Positions 1-7,111 of a stretch of DNA of 14,313 bases are shown here, one piece after another (position 1 is the stretch's first letter; each line of letters begins with the position of its first letter). Both the position numbers and the translations under genes were made by a program. The notes under the pieces are model-generated. The model was given only the letters and a program-made list of their open reading frames with translations. It had not been told where the DNA came from and ran no database searches. Source of the stretch: Acidobacteriota bacterium (GTDB taxonomy: Bacteria; Acidobacteriota; Terriglobia; Terriglobales; Acidobacteriaceae). The stretch spans positions 1 through 14,313 of the forward strand of contig JAJYAE010000083.1 of NCBI GenBank assembly GCA_021779695.1, in the 5' to 3' direction.

Positions 1-749
1 CGAATCTGGATGCGAGCGAGATTTCTGAAGCGAGGGCGATTCTGGCGAAGTACCGGCTGCGCGTCACGGATATTGCGAGCCCGCTGTACAAGGTGGATTG
101 GCCGGGAGCGCCGCTTTCGAAGCAGAGCGAGCGGCGCGACCAGTTCAACGCACAGAGTGACTTCAATCAACAGGAGGCACTGCTGGAACATTGCATTGAT
201 CTGGCCAGGACATTTGGCACCGACCGGATCCGATGCTTTGATTTCTGGCGGCTGGACGACGTGAAGCCGTATCGCGCGGCGATGAACGAGACGCTGCGCA
301 AGGCGGCAAAGCGCTGCGCAAAGAGCAAGATGATTCTGCTGCTGGAAAACGAGATGAGCTGCAACACGGCGACTGGCGCAGAGGCTGCAGCAACGCTGGC
401 TGCGGTGACCGAGTCAAACTTCATGCTGAACTGGGATCCCGGGAACGCGGCAACGTTTCCTGGGAGCGACCCATATCCCAAGGGCTACGACTTGCTTCCG
501 AAGCATCGCATCGGGCACTGCCATGCGAAGAGTGTGGTGCGCGAGCCGGATGGCAAGTGGCAATGGGCCGCCGTGGGGCAGGGCGTGGTGGATTGGGTGG
601 GACAGCTGCGCGCGTTGGACCGGGATGGTTATCGCTATGCGGTAAGCCTGGAAACGCACTGGCGCGGTGCAGGCACGCCGGAGGCCTCAAGTCGCGTGAG
701 CATGCAAGGGCTGAAAGAGGCGCTGGCCAAGGCGGGCACGGGCTGCTGA
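1..749 (+). CDS. Sugar phosphate isomerase/epimerase-like TIM-barrel protein (5' partial)
   Basis: The reading frame is open from base 3 to the TGA at 747-749, giving 248 residues with the N-terminus cut off by the window edge; full-length relatives are roughly 300 residues, so perhaps 50-60 residues plus any signal peptide are missing. The protein resembles the xylose isomerase-like / AP endonuclease 2 TIM-barrel family. Visible metal- and substrate-site motifs are LLLENE (Glu codon 345-347), NWDPGN (Asp codon 435-437), the HCHAK strand (His codon 522-524) and SLETHW (Glu codon 651-653), spaced as in divalent-metal sugar isomerases and epimerases. An internal ATG at 93 exists, but homologous-looking sequence (VTDIASPLYKVDWPG) is encoded before it, so it is not the start. 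The substrate cannot be read from sequence. The nearby sugar-acid operon (2526-6439) suggests a role in carbohydrate metabolism, but tolC intervenes. Family call firm, specific reaction unknown. Confidence 0.85.
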   Translation, partial: NLDASEISEARAILAKYRLRVTDIASPLYKVDWPGAPLSKQSERRDQFNAQSDFNQQEALLEHCIDLARTFGTDRIRCFDFWRLDDVKPYRAAMNETLRKAAKRCAKSKMILLLENEMSCNTATGAEAAATLAAVTESNFMLNWDPGNAATFPGSDPYPKGYDLLPKHRIGHCHAKSVVREPDGKWQWAAVGQGVVDWVGQLRALDRDGYRYAVSLETHWRGAGTPEASSRVSMQGLKEALAKAGTGC

Positions 750-798
750 AATTTCCCCGGAGTGGCGAATCCTTCAGAGCCGCCGTTCATCTGAGAGA

Positions 799-2268
799 AT
801 GATGGATGTGAGGAGAAGCGTGTTTTCGGCCCGAAGGTCGATGGAATGTTTTTTGCCCTGCGCGCTGCTTGTGCTGGCCAGCGCGGGCTTGCGGGCGCAG
901 ATAACAAATCCCAGTTCGGCGCAGAATCCGTTCTATGGCAGCGTGACCGCCCATCCGGTAACGGATGAGACGATTCGGCTTTCGCTGGATGATGCGGTGA
1001 AAATGGGGCTGGAGAATAATCTGGGCCTGAAGGAAGTTGAAAACGCCGAAGAGATCGTCCAGGGCGAAAAGAAGATAGCGCTGCAGGAATTCCTGCCGAC
1101 GATCACGGTGAGCGGCGGGACTGGCGTGTTCCAGCATGACCTCGTCGCGCAGGGATTCGGCCCGGGTGTGTTGAAGAAGTTTGGCGCGTTTTTCCCGGGG
1201 GGCGTTCTGCCAACAGGCGTGTCGCTGATTACGCGGGACGATCTGACTCAGGGGCAGATCAACTTCAGCCAGACACTTTTCTCGGGACCTGTGATTGCGG
1301 GGTGGCGGGCTGCGGGTGCAACGGTGCGCTCTTTCCACTTCGCGAAAGAAACCGCTCGCGGGAACGTGGTGCAGGATGTGGCGACCGCGTACCTGCGCGC
1401 TTTGGCGGCTGAAAGTGCGGTGGATGATGCGGTGGCGCAGGAGGCCGCGGACAAGGTGCAAGCAGAGCATGCGCGTGAGGCGCACCTGGCGGGGATCGTG
1501 TCCAACCTGGATGAGCTTCGAGCGCAGGTGCAACTGCAGGCCCAGGAGCAGTCACGGATCGCAGCTGAGAATGAGCGCGAGAAGGACCTGATTCAGTTGA
1601 AACGCGAGATTGGTCTTGATCCTGGGCAGAAGATAAGGCTGACGGATCCGGCCCCTTATAGCGATCTGGCGGCCCAGACGAAGCAGGAGTTGCTGACCAC
1701 TGCCTACCAGAGCCGGCAGGACTACCAGAACCTGAAGAATCAGATTGTGGAGTTTCGGGCATTGCACGCCTCTTATCGAAGCCAACGCCTGCCGAAGCTG
1801 AGCTTCAATGGGTTCTGGGGTGTGGACACGGTGAATGGCGCAGGCACACACGGAAATTTTGTAGCCGAGGGAACGTTAAGCGTGCCGATTTTCAAGGAGG
1901 CGAGCTTGCGCGGAGACGAAGATGCCTCCGCGGCGCAACTCGCGAACGTGCAAGCGCAGCTGACGGATTTGCAGGTACGGATTGACCAGCAGGTGCGCGA
2001 CGCGATGCTCGATGTGAGCGCCTCAGCCAAACTGGTTGAAGTGGCGAGGTCGAACGAGCAGTTGGCACAGCAGGCCCTGAGCGACGAGGTGGAGCGCGTA
2101 CAGGCCGGCGTGGACGATAATCTGCCACTGGTGAATGCGCAGGCGACCCTGGCCTCGGCGCAGAACAACCTGATCGACAGCCTGTATCGCTACAACGTGT
2201 CCAAGCTGATGCTGGCGCGCGCGACAGGCGTGATTGAGTTGGAGTATCGCGCCTACCTGGGACGCTGA
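799..2268 (+). CDS. TolC-family outer membrane efflux protein
   Basis: The 489-residue product has a basic N-region with two RR pairs followed by a hydrophobic stretch ending in LRAQ near residue 34, a type I signal peptide. The mature part is mostly long amphipathic helix rich in Gln, Ala and Glu, with the two repeated halves of the outer membrane efflux (OEP) fold: the first begins around LSLDDAVKMGLENNLGLKE and ends near residue 270, the second runs from about residue 295 to the end (QNNLIDSLYRYNVSKLMLARATG is typical of the last OEP helix). Length matches TolC proteins. They form trimeric channel-tunnels that connect an inner-membrane pump and a periplasmic adaptor to the outside. No pump or adaptor gene is next to it here, so its partner is elsewhere or it is an orphan. 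ATG at 799 is preferred to the in-frame ATG at 841 because only the longer form has a positively charged signal N-region. It starts 49 bp after the TIM-barrel gene. Confidence 0.9.
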   Translation: MMDVRRSVFSARRSMECFLPCALLVLASAGLRAQITNPSSAQNPFYGSVTAHPVTDETIRLSLDDAVKMGLENNLGLKEVENAEEIVQGEKKIALQEFLPTITVSGGTGVFQHDLVAQGFGPGVLKKFGAFFPGGVLPTGVSLITRDDLTQGQINFSQTLFSGPVIAGWRAAGATVRSFHFAKETARGNVVQDVATAYLRALAAESAVDDAVAQEAADKVQAEHAREAHLAGIVSNLDELRAQVQLQAQEQSRIAAENEREKDLIQLKREIGLDPGQKIRLTDPAPYSDLAAQTKQELLTTAYQSRQDYQNLKNQIVEFRALHASYRSQRLPKLSFNGFWGVDTVNGAGTHGNFVAEGTLSVPIFKEASLRGDEDASAAQLANVQAQLTDLQVRIDQQVRDAMLDVSASAKLVEVARSNEQLAQQALSDEVERVQAGVDDNLPLVNAQATLASAQNNLIDSLYRYNVSKLMLARATGVIELEYRAYLGR

Positions 2269-2357
2269 CGCCGTGCCGGCTGATTGAGATCTCCTCTCTG
2301 GATAGGGCGCCTGACACGGGTTGGGCGGTCTGCTTTATTTAAGATCGCGTAACCGGC

Positions 2358-2387
2358 GTGCCAACTCTTCCTCCAAGCAGATATAGT
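2358..2387 (+). promoter_or_regulatory. Candidate sigma-70 promoter for the MFS-DUF362-dehydratase operon
   Basis: A -10-like TATAGT (2382-2387, 5 of 6 consensus) lies 18 bp after a -35-like GTGCCA (2358-2363, 4 of 6). Transcription would begin near 2394, giving a leader of about 130 bases before the ATG at 2526. It is the best match I could find by eye in the gap; such matches also occur by chance. Confidence 0.3.
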
Positions 2388-2414
2388 GAACGCTTCAAGA
2401 GCAGACGGATTTCT

Positions 2415-2438
2415 GTGTGCGCGCAGGTGCCTGCACAC
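2415..2438 (+). repeat. Inverted repeat / possible hairpin in the MFS operon leader
   Basis: GTGTGC (2415-2420) is matched by GCACAC (2433-2438), and inside it GCAGG (2423-2427) is matched by CCTGC (2430-2434) around a TG centre. The two pairings overlap and so are alternatives: a 6-bp stem with a 12-base loop, or a 5-bp inner stem whose 2-base loop would be strained, extended by GTGT/ACAC past a bulge. It could be an operator for a dimeric regulator or a leader RNA structure. There is no T-run, so it is not an intrinsic terminator. Confidence 0.4.
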
Positions 2439-2525
2439 GGACTGATCTGTTTCTGACGCAGCGCATGTTTTCGAGTGGAGCGCTGCGGGACCCGCTGGGT
2501 GAGGTGGACCTGGGGAATGGCGTGG

Positions 2526-3842
2526 ATGCGGCGCATCGGAATGCGTGGAGTGCTGGTGGGCTGGTTGTTTGTGCTGAGCGCCGTGGCCTACATGGACCGC
2601 ACAAATGTCGCGATTGCGGGAGCGGGCCTTCGCGATGCACTGCAAATCGACAATCTTCAACTGGGATGGATCTTCAGCGCGTTTCTGGTGGGCTATGCGG
2701 TCTTCCAGGTGGCGGCGGGATGGCTGGCGTGTCGATACGGTCCGAGGCGCGTGCTGGCCGGTGGCGTGCTGTGGTGGGGCTTGTTTTCTGCGCTCACGGC
2801 AATGGTGGATGCGCGGGTGGCGCATGTACTTGTTCTGTTGATTGCGATCCGCTTTGCGCTGGGTGCGGCGGAAGCGGTGATGTATCCAGCCGGGAGCCAG
2901 TTTGTGGCCGAATGGATTCCCGTGACGGAGCGCGGACGCGCGAATGGATGGATTTTTGCCGGTGTAGGAGCGGGCGCGGGACTGAGTGTTCCTGTGCTGA
3001 CCTGGATTGTGACGCATCTGGGATGGCGCGCGTCGTTCTGGTTCAGCGCGCTTGTGGGGACTGCAGTTGCGCTGGGCTGGTATCTGCTGTCGCGTGACAG
3101 GCCGGAAGAGCACCCACATGTGTCGCGCGCAGAGCTGGAGCTGATTGTGGCTACGCGGGTCATAGGGGGAACCAGGTCCACCGGCGTGCAGGTCTCATGG
3201 TGGGCTGCGATTTTCAATCGCAGCATACTGGCGATGACCGCGAGCTACTTCATGTATGGCTATGTGGCGTGGATCTTCTTCAGCTGGTTTTATCTCTATC
3301 TGGCGCAGGTGCGGCACATGAATCTGCAGGCCGATGCGCTGTTGACGATGATTCCCTTTCTGGCAATGACGGCGTGTTGCCTGGCGGGCGGTTCGCTGAG
3401 CGACTGGGCGACGAAGCGCTACGGGAGCCGCGTGGGCCGGTGTGGTGTGGCCACGGTGGCAATGGGGTTGACGGCTGTGTTTCTTGCTGTTGGCGTGCAC
3501 GCGCGCGGTCCGTACACGGCGAGCCTGATTCTGGCGGGCGGTGCGGGTGCGCTGTATCTGTCGCAGAGTTCGTTCTGGGCGGTGACGGCCGATCTTTCAG
3601 GGGAGCGAACAGGCGTGGTGTCCGGCGTGATGAATATGGGCGGCCAGATTGGAGGTGCCGTAACAGCTTCGTTGACGCCCTACATTGCCGCGCATCTGGG
3701 TTGGACGGCAGCGTTTGACTGTGCGGCGCTGCTGGCAATGGTGGGCGGGGCGTTGTGGCTTGTGGTAAAGCCTGTGCCGCCAGTTGCGATGGCGGGTGAC
3801 AGACCGCGAGCGGGCTCACCGGCTCTTGCAGGACGCGAATAA
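2526..3842 (+). CDS. MFS transporter, anion:cation symporter (hexuronate/sugar-acid) type
   Basis: The product is a 438-residue polytopic inner-membrane protein with about 12 hydrophobic segments, the usual size for the major facilitator superfamily. Features typical of the anion:cation symporter branch are YMDRTN at residues 22-27 after the first segment, the loop GWLACRYGPRR at 65-75 (MFS motif A region), and GAAEAVMYPAG followed by WIPVTERGRA at about 113-139. Members carry glucarate, galactonate, hexuronates and other organic anions with protons; the substrate here is inferred only from the downstream dehydratase. The frame stays open upstream to a GTG at 2475 and an ATG at 2517, but the extra 17 residues are Trp/Arg-rich and unlike MFS N-termini; ATG at 2526 has GGGGA 9 bases upstream and places TM1 normally. 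ATG at 2541 is also possible. First gene of a probable operon with the two following genes (61- and 31-bp gaps). Confidence 0.88.
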   Translation: MRRIGMRGVLVGWLFVLSAVAYMDRTNVAIAGAGLRDALQIDNLQLGWIFSAFLVGYAVFQVAAGWLACRYGPRRVLAGGVLWWGLFSALTAMVDARVAHVLVLLIAIRFALGAAEAVMYPAGSQFVAEWIPVTERGRANGWIFAGVGAGAGLSVPVLTWIVTHLGWRASFWFSALVGTAVALGWYLLSRDRPEEHPHVSRAELELIVATRVIGGTRSTGVQVSWWAAIFNRSILAMTASYFMYGYVAWIFFSWFYLYLAQVRHMNLQADALLTMIPFLAMTACCLAGGSLSDWATKRYGSRVGRCGVATVAMGLTAVFLAVGVHARGPYTASLILAGGAGALYLSQSSFWAVTADLSGERTGVVSGVMNMGGQIGGAVTASLTPYIAAHLGWTAAFDCAALLAMVGGALWLVVKPVPPVAMAGDRPRAGSPALAGRE

Positions 3843-3886
3843 AAGCTCCGCTGAAGGCCGGGTGCAGGAGCATACTACTGTCAGTC

Positions 3887-3893
3887 GAGGAGG
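3887..3893 (+). promoter_or_regulatory. Ribosome-binding site for the DUF362 gene
   Basis: GAGGAGG ends 10 bases before ATG 3904. It decides the start: the frame is open back to an ATG at 3784 inside the MFS gene, but only the 3904 start gives both a Shine-Dalgarno site and an N-terminal Tat signal. Confidence 0.75.
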
Positions 3894-3903
3894 TCGGTCG
3901 GAG

Positions 3904-5073
3904 ATGGCATCAATGTGGTCGCGAAGAGATTTTCTGGGTGCGGCGGGCATGGCTGTGGGCGCGCGAATGGCAAGGCCCGCACTGGCCGGAGCGTTGCGCA
4001 CGCCTGCAAGCCGCGTAGCGATTGCGCAGTGCCAGGAATACAACCGGCAAGTGACGGATGTGCTGGCGTCGATGTTCAACCAACTGGGCGGCATCGAGAA
4101 ACTGGTGAATGGCAAGACGGTGGCGATCAAACTGAACTTGACCGGGACGCCCAAAGACAGACTGAACAGGATGCCGATGCAGATGACGCATTGGGTGCAT
4201 CCGCAGGTGATTGGCTCCGTGGTGACGCTGCTGGGGCAGGCTGGAGCGAAGCGGATCCGGCTGCTGGAGAGCGCGCCGTTTGGCACCAAGCCACTTGAGG
4301 CGTTCATGGTGTCAGCGGGCTGGCAGCCGAAGGACTTTGCGAGCGCCGCGCCGCATGTGGAATTTGAGAACACGAATTTTCTGGGTAGTGGCAAGACGTA
4401 TGCGCGCTTCATGGTGCCGGGCGGTGGGCTGATGTATGCGGGCTACGATCTCAACCACTCGTATCGCGACTGCGACGTGTTTGTCTCGCTGGCCAAGCTG
4501 AAGGAGCACCGGACGGCGGGCGTGACGCTTTCAATGAAGAACTGCTTTGGTATTACGCCGTGCACGATTTACAGCGATAATGCGCCAGTGGATGAGCCGT
4601 CGATTGTGCCATCGGGCTTTCGCGGGCCAATGCATTCGGGCTCGCGCGTGCCGCCGAAGAGTGCGCCGCAGCCGGTGGCCCAGTCGACGGACCCTGGCTT
4701 CCGCGTGCCGCGCATCACAGCGGACCTGGTGGCGTCGCGGCCGATTCACCTGGCGGTGATTGACGGCATCTACACGATGACGGGGGGCGAACTACCGGAC
4801 CAGGAACCGAACTGGATTCATCAGGCGGTGCATCCGGGGCTGCTGATTGCGGGGATGAACTGCGTGGCGACCGATGCAGTGGCAACGGCGGTGATGGGCT
4901 TTGACCCTATGGCGGACAGGGGCACGCCACCGTTTGAGAAGTGTGACAGCACGCTGGCGCTGGCGGAGCATCTGGGCGTGGGCACGCGCGACCTGAATCG
5001 CATTGAGGTGGTGGGTACGCCGATTGCGAAGGCGCGGTATCGTTTCCCGACACTGACGCAGTTGACGACGTAG
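3904..5073 (+). CDS. Tat-exported DUF362 domain protein
   Basis: The 389-residue product begins with a textbook twin-arginine signal: SRRDFLGAAG at residues 6-15, a weakly hydrophobic Ala/Gly/Met stretch, and a likely cleavage after PALAG near residue 29. The rest matches DUF362: VAIKLNLTG around residue 75, a nucleotide-fold-like segment VTLLGQAGAKRIRLLES around 105-125, and the family hallmark SLAKLKEHRTAGVTLSMKNCFG near 195-220, followed by a second half with AVIDGIYTMTGGE and GLLIAGMNCVATDAVATAVMG. Some family members carry ferredoxin-type CxxCxxC clusters; none is present here. Biochemical function of DUF362 is not established. Tat export implies folding, possibly with a cofactor, before transport to the periplasm. 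It lies between a sugar-acid-type carrier and an exported dehydratase, which suggests that it works with them. Frame upstream of 3904 is open but overlaps the MFS gene and is not used. Confidence 0.85.
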   Translation: MASMWSRRDFLGAAGMAVGARMARPALAGALRTPASRVAIAQCQEYNRQVTDVLASMFNQLGGIEKLVNGKTVAIKLNLTGTPKDRLNRMPMQMTHWVHPQVIGSVVTLLGQAGAKRIRLLESAPFGTKPLEAFMVSAGWQPKDFASAAPHVEFENTNFLGSGKTYARFMVPGGGLMYAGYDLNHSYRDCDVFVSLAKLKEHRTAGVTLSMKNCFGITPCTIYSDNAPVDEPSIVPSGFRGPMHSGSRVPPKSAPQPVAQSTDPGFRVPRITADLVASRPIHLAVIDGIYTMTGGELPDQEPNWIHQAVHPGLLIAGMNCVATDAVATAVMGFDPMADRGTPPFEKCDSTLALAEHLGVGTRDLNRIEVVGTPIAKARYRFPTLTQLTT

Positions 5074-5091
5074 AATGGTGGGCGACTGAGC

Positions 5092-5098
5092 AGGGGGT
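5092..5098 (+). promoter_or_regulatory. Ribosome-binding site for the TTG-started dehydratase gene
   Basis: AGGGGGT lies 6 bases before TTG 5105. This supports the rare TTG start over the in-frame ATG at 5129, which would delete the twin-arginine pair and has no comparable site upstream. Confidence 0.65.
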
Positions 5099-5104
5099 GC
5101 ACAG

Positions 5105-6439
5105 TTGCCGATTCCGCGTCGTGATGTGATGAAAGGCTTTGTGGGGGCTGGTGCAATAGCACTGGCCCCTCGTGCTGTTTGGGCGAATGAGCAGGCAGAG
5201 CGGGCTACACGAGGCATGCCTGCTCCGCGCATCAAAGACATTCGCGTGATCGAGTGCGAGCCAGATGGCGTGCGGCTGACGGTGGTGAAGATCACGACCG
5301 ACCAAGACGGCCTTTACGGCTATGGATGCGCGACCTTCACGCAACGGGCTGACCTGGTGAAACCCGCGGTGGAGAAGTATCTGAAGCCATTCTTGCTGGG
5401 CAAGACAACGGACCGCATCGAGGACATCTGGCAGTCGTGCTACGACAGTTCGTACTGGAAGAACGGGCCGGTGCTGAACAACGCCATCAGCGGCATCGAT
5501 GAGGCTCTGTGGGACATCAAAGGGCGGCAGGCGGGCATGCCGGTGTATCAGCTTGCCGGGGGCAAATGCCGCGAGGCGGCGGACACCTACGCGCACGCGA
5601 GCGGTGCGGAGTTTGAGGATGTGGTGGAGAGCGCGCGGAAGTATATGGCGCAGGGATTTCGTAACATTCGCGTGCAGGTGGGCCTGCCGGGAATGGCGGG
5701 ATACGGTTCGCAGCACAATGAGGCTGGAAGACCGAAGGCCCTGCACGACAAGCCGCTCTTTGACCGCGAGGAACAGGTGCGGCGCGGGCTGAAGCTGCTG
5801 GAGATTTGCCGGCGCGAGCTGGGCAATGAAGTGGAGCTGTTGCATGACATGCACGAGCGGCTGACGCCGAATGAGGCTGTACAGTTTTGCAAGGAGGCGG
5901 AGCAGTACAGGATGCTCTTTCTGGAGGATCCGCTTTCGCCGGAGGACCTGGGCTATTTCCGGCAGATTCGCGCGAACTGTGCAACGCCGATTGCGATGGG
6001 CGAGTTGTTCAACAGCCCACATGAGTGGCAGCCGCTGATTGTGAATCAGTTGATTGACTACATTCGGGTTCACGTGTCGCAGGCGGGCGGCTTTAGCCCG
6101 GCGCGGAAGATTGCGATTCTGGCTGAACAGTTTGGCGTAAGGACGGCGTGGCATGGACCGGGCGATGTGTCGCCGGTGGGGCACATGGCGAATGTGACGC
6201 TGGACCTGGTGAGCTACAACTTCGGGATCCAGGAGTATTCGCCGTTCAACGAGCGCACGCAGGCAATTTTTCAGGGGTGCCCGGAGTGGCGCGACGGATA
6301 CCTGTGGGCGAGTGAGAAGCCCGGATGGGGCATTGAGATAGACGAGAAGGAAGCGGCGAAGTCCCCCTTTAAGCCGAGCCCCTTGAATGGTGGATGGGGT
6401 GAGATACGCTTACGCGACGGCACGGTCATCAAGCAGTGA
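5105..6439 (+). CDS. Tat-exported enolase-superfamily dehydratase, ManD (mannonate/gluconate dehydratase) type
   Basis: The 444-residue protein belongs to the mandelate racemase/muconate lactonizing enzyme branch of the enolase superfamily and most resembles the ManD/RspA group, which dehydrates D-mannonate or D-gluconate to 2-keto-3-deoxygluconate, or is catalytically silent in some members. The expected site is intact: D248 and catalytic H250 in HDMHERLTP, metal ligands E274 (FLEDPL) and E300 (MGELF), H350 and D354 in WHGPGDVSPVGH, and a loop Tyr at Y200 (MAGYGSQ) where ManD has its second acid/base residue. Start is TTG 5105 with a ribosome-binding site 6 bases upstream; it yields PRRDVMKGFVGAGAIALAP, a twin-arginine signal ending near VWA (residue 26). 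The ~40 residues before the core KDIRVIECEPDG fit an export extension on an otherwise standard ~400-residue enzyme. Last gene of the operon, 31 bp after DUF362. Family firm, exact substrate unknown. Confidence 0.87.
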   Translation: MPIPRRDVMKGFVGAGAIALAPRAVWANEQAERATRGMPAPRIKDIRVIECEPDGVRLTVVKITTDQDGLYGYGCATFTQRADLVKPAVEKYLKPFLLGKTTDRIEDIWQSCYDSSYWKNGPVLNNAISGIDEALWDIKGRQAGMPVYQLAGGKCREAADTYAHASGAEFEDVVESARKYMAQGFRNIRVQVGLPGMAGYGSQHNEAGRPKALHDKPLFDREEQVRRGLKLLEICRRELGNEVELLHDMHERLTPNEAVQFCKEAEQYRMLFLEDPLSPEDLGYFRQIRANCATPIAMGELFNSPHEWQPLIVNQLIDYIRVHVSQAGGFSPARKIAILAEQFGVRTAWHGPGDVSPVGHMANVTLDLVSYNFGIQEYSPFNERTQAIFQGCPEWRDGYLWASEKPGWGIEIDEKEAAKSPFKPSPLNGGWGEIRLRDGTVIKQ

Positions 6440-6466
6440 TGACGGCAGTGCTTCCGGAGCTTGGAC

Positions 6467-7057
6467 TCATTTGCGACGAAACAGGCTGCGATAGATGCGG
6501 TAGGTGGTGCTGTGGAGCAGGCGAGTCTGTTCGGCCTTGAGTGCTGCATAAGATGTTTTCACGTAAACATCGAACTCTGGTGGCCAGCCGATGGTGGAGC
6601 GGCGCTCGGTGTAGTCACCTTCCGCCCATTTGGCCATGACGGCTTTGTAGCCGACGACGTGCGTAACGAAGTCGAGCAAACACTGCGGCATTTTTTCCTC
6701 GATGATCAGGTATGCCTTTTCGATGATGATCTTTTCTCGAACGTCATTGAGGGGCATGAAGATCGTAGTCATCCACAGCATCCACTCTTTCATCTCCTCG
6801 TCGCGGATGGGCTCGCTTTTCTCTTTGCCCTGGCGCTTGAGCAGGGAGCGGTAAGCGATGTCTCCGGCTTCTGAGGCGACGTAGAGCGGGCCATAGAACT
6901 CGTTGAGCCGCTTGTTGACGAGGCGGAGCTTGTCACGGCGCTGGGCGAGCATGCGGGCGCTGAGAAAGGTGACGAGATACCCGGCAAAGGCAAGGATGAC
7001 GGTGAGGATGGCAGCGCTGTGAAGAAGGCTGGGCTGAATCAGACCGGAGAGATCCAT
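6467..7057 (-). CDS. Conserved hypothetical protein with one N-terminal membrane segment
   Basis: The 196-residue product has one hydrophobic segment at about residues 11-33 (SAAILTVILAFAGYLVTFLS), then a basic turn and a helical, charged, presumably cytoplasmic domain. Recognisable blocks are LVNKRLNEFYGPLYVASEA (about 46-64), EWMLWMTTIFMPLNDVREKII (about 90-110), MPQCLLDFVTHVVGYKAVMAKW (about 124-145) and a Tyr/Lys-rich tail. I recall similar uncharacterised proteins in many bacteria but know of no function. The gene is 54 bp downstream of the purine permease on the same strand and could be the last gene of that unit. Its stop faces the dehydratase stop across only 27 bp with no clear terminator. 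The ribosome-binding site is weak (GAGG about 12 bases upstream of the ATG). Confidence 0.75.
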   Translation of the reverse strand: MDLSGLIQPSLLHSAAILTVILAFAGYLVTFLSARMLAQRRDKLRLVNKRLNEFYGPLYVASEAGDIAYRSLLKRQGKEKSEPIRDEEMKEWMLWMTTIFMPLNDVREKIIIEKAYLIIEEKMPQCLLDFVTHVVGYKAVMAKWAEGDYTERRSTIGWPPEFDVYVKTSYAALKAEQTRLLHSTTYRIYRSLFRRK

Positions 7058-7111
7058 CGTGCGGGGCCTCGCGCATGAGTATACGCGGAAGGGAGCGGCA
7101 GAGTGAAACCG

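Larger units (their letters stand above)
2269..2525. other. Intergenic leader region between tolC-like gene and MFS operon
   Basis: This ~257-bp gap is the largest non-coding stretch in the window. It holds a candidate sigma-70 promoter (2358-2387) and a GC-rich inverted repeat (2415-2438) that would lie in the 5' leader of the transporter message. A short GAGATCTC palindrome at 2286-2293 follows the tolC stop but has no T-run and is not a convincing terminator. The transporter frame is open upstream to a GTG at 2475, so the leader may be up to 50 bp shorter if that start were used. I see no RNA gene here. Confidence 0.5.

Noticed and set aside
3784..3903. N-terminal extension of the DUF362 gene overlapping the MFS gene
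   Set aside because: The extension is not family-like, overlaps the MFS coding end, and would bury the Tat signal; the GAGGAGG before 3904 identifies the true start.
4907..6184. Long open frame (425 codons) on the - strand opposite the dehydratase
   Set aside because: Arg/His/Pro/Leu-rich translation without any recognisable fold; the + strand has an intact enolase-superfamily active site.
6440..6466. Possible bidirectional terminator between the convergent dehydratase and one-TM genes
   Set aside because: Only a short TCCGGA palindrome is present, with a 3-bp extension and no T-run on either strand.
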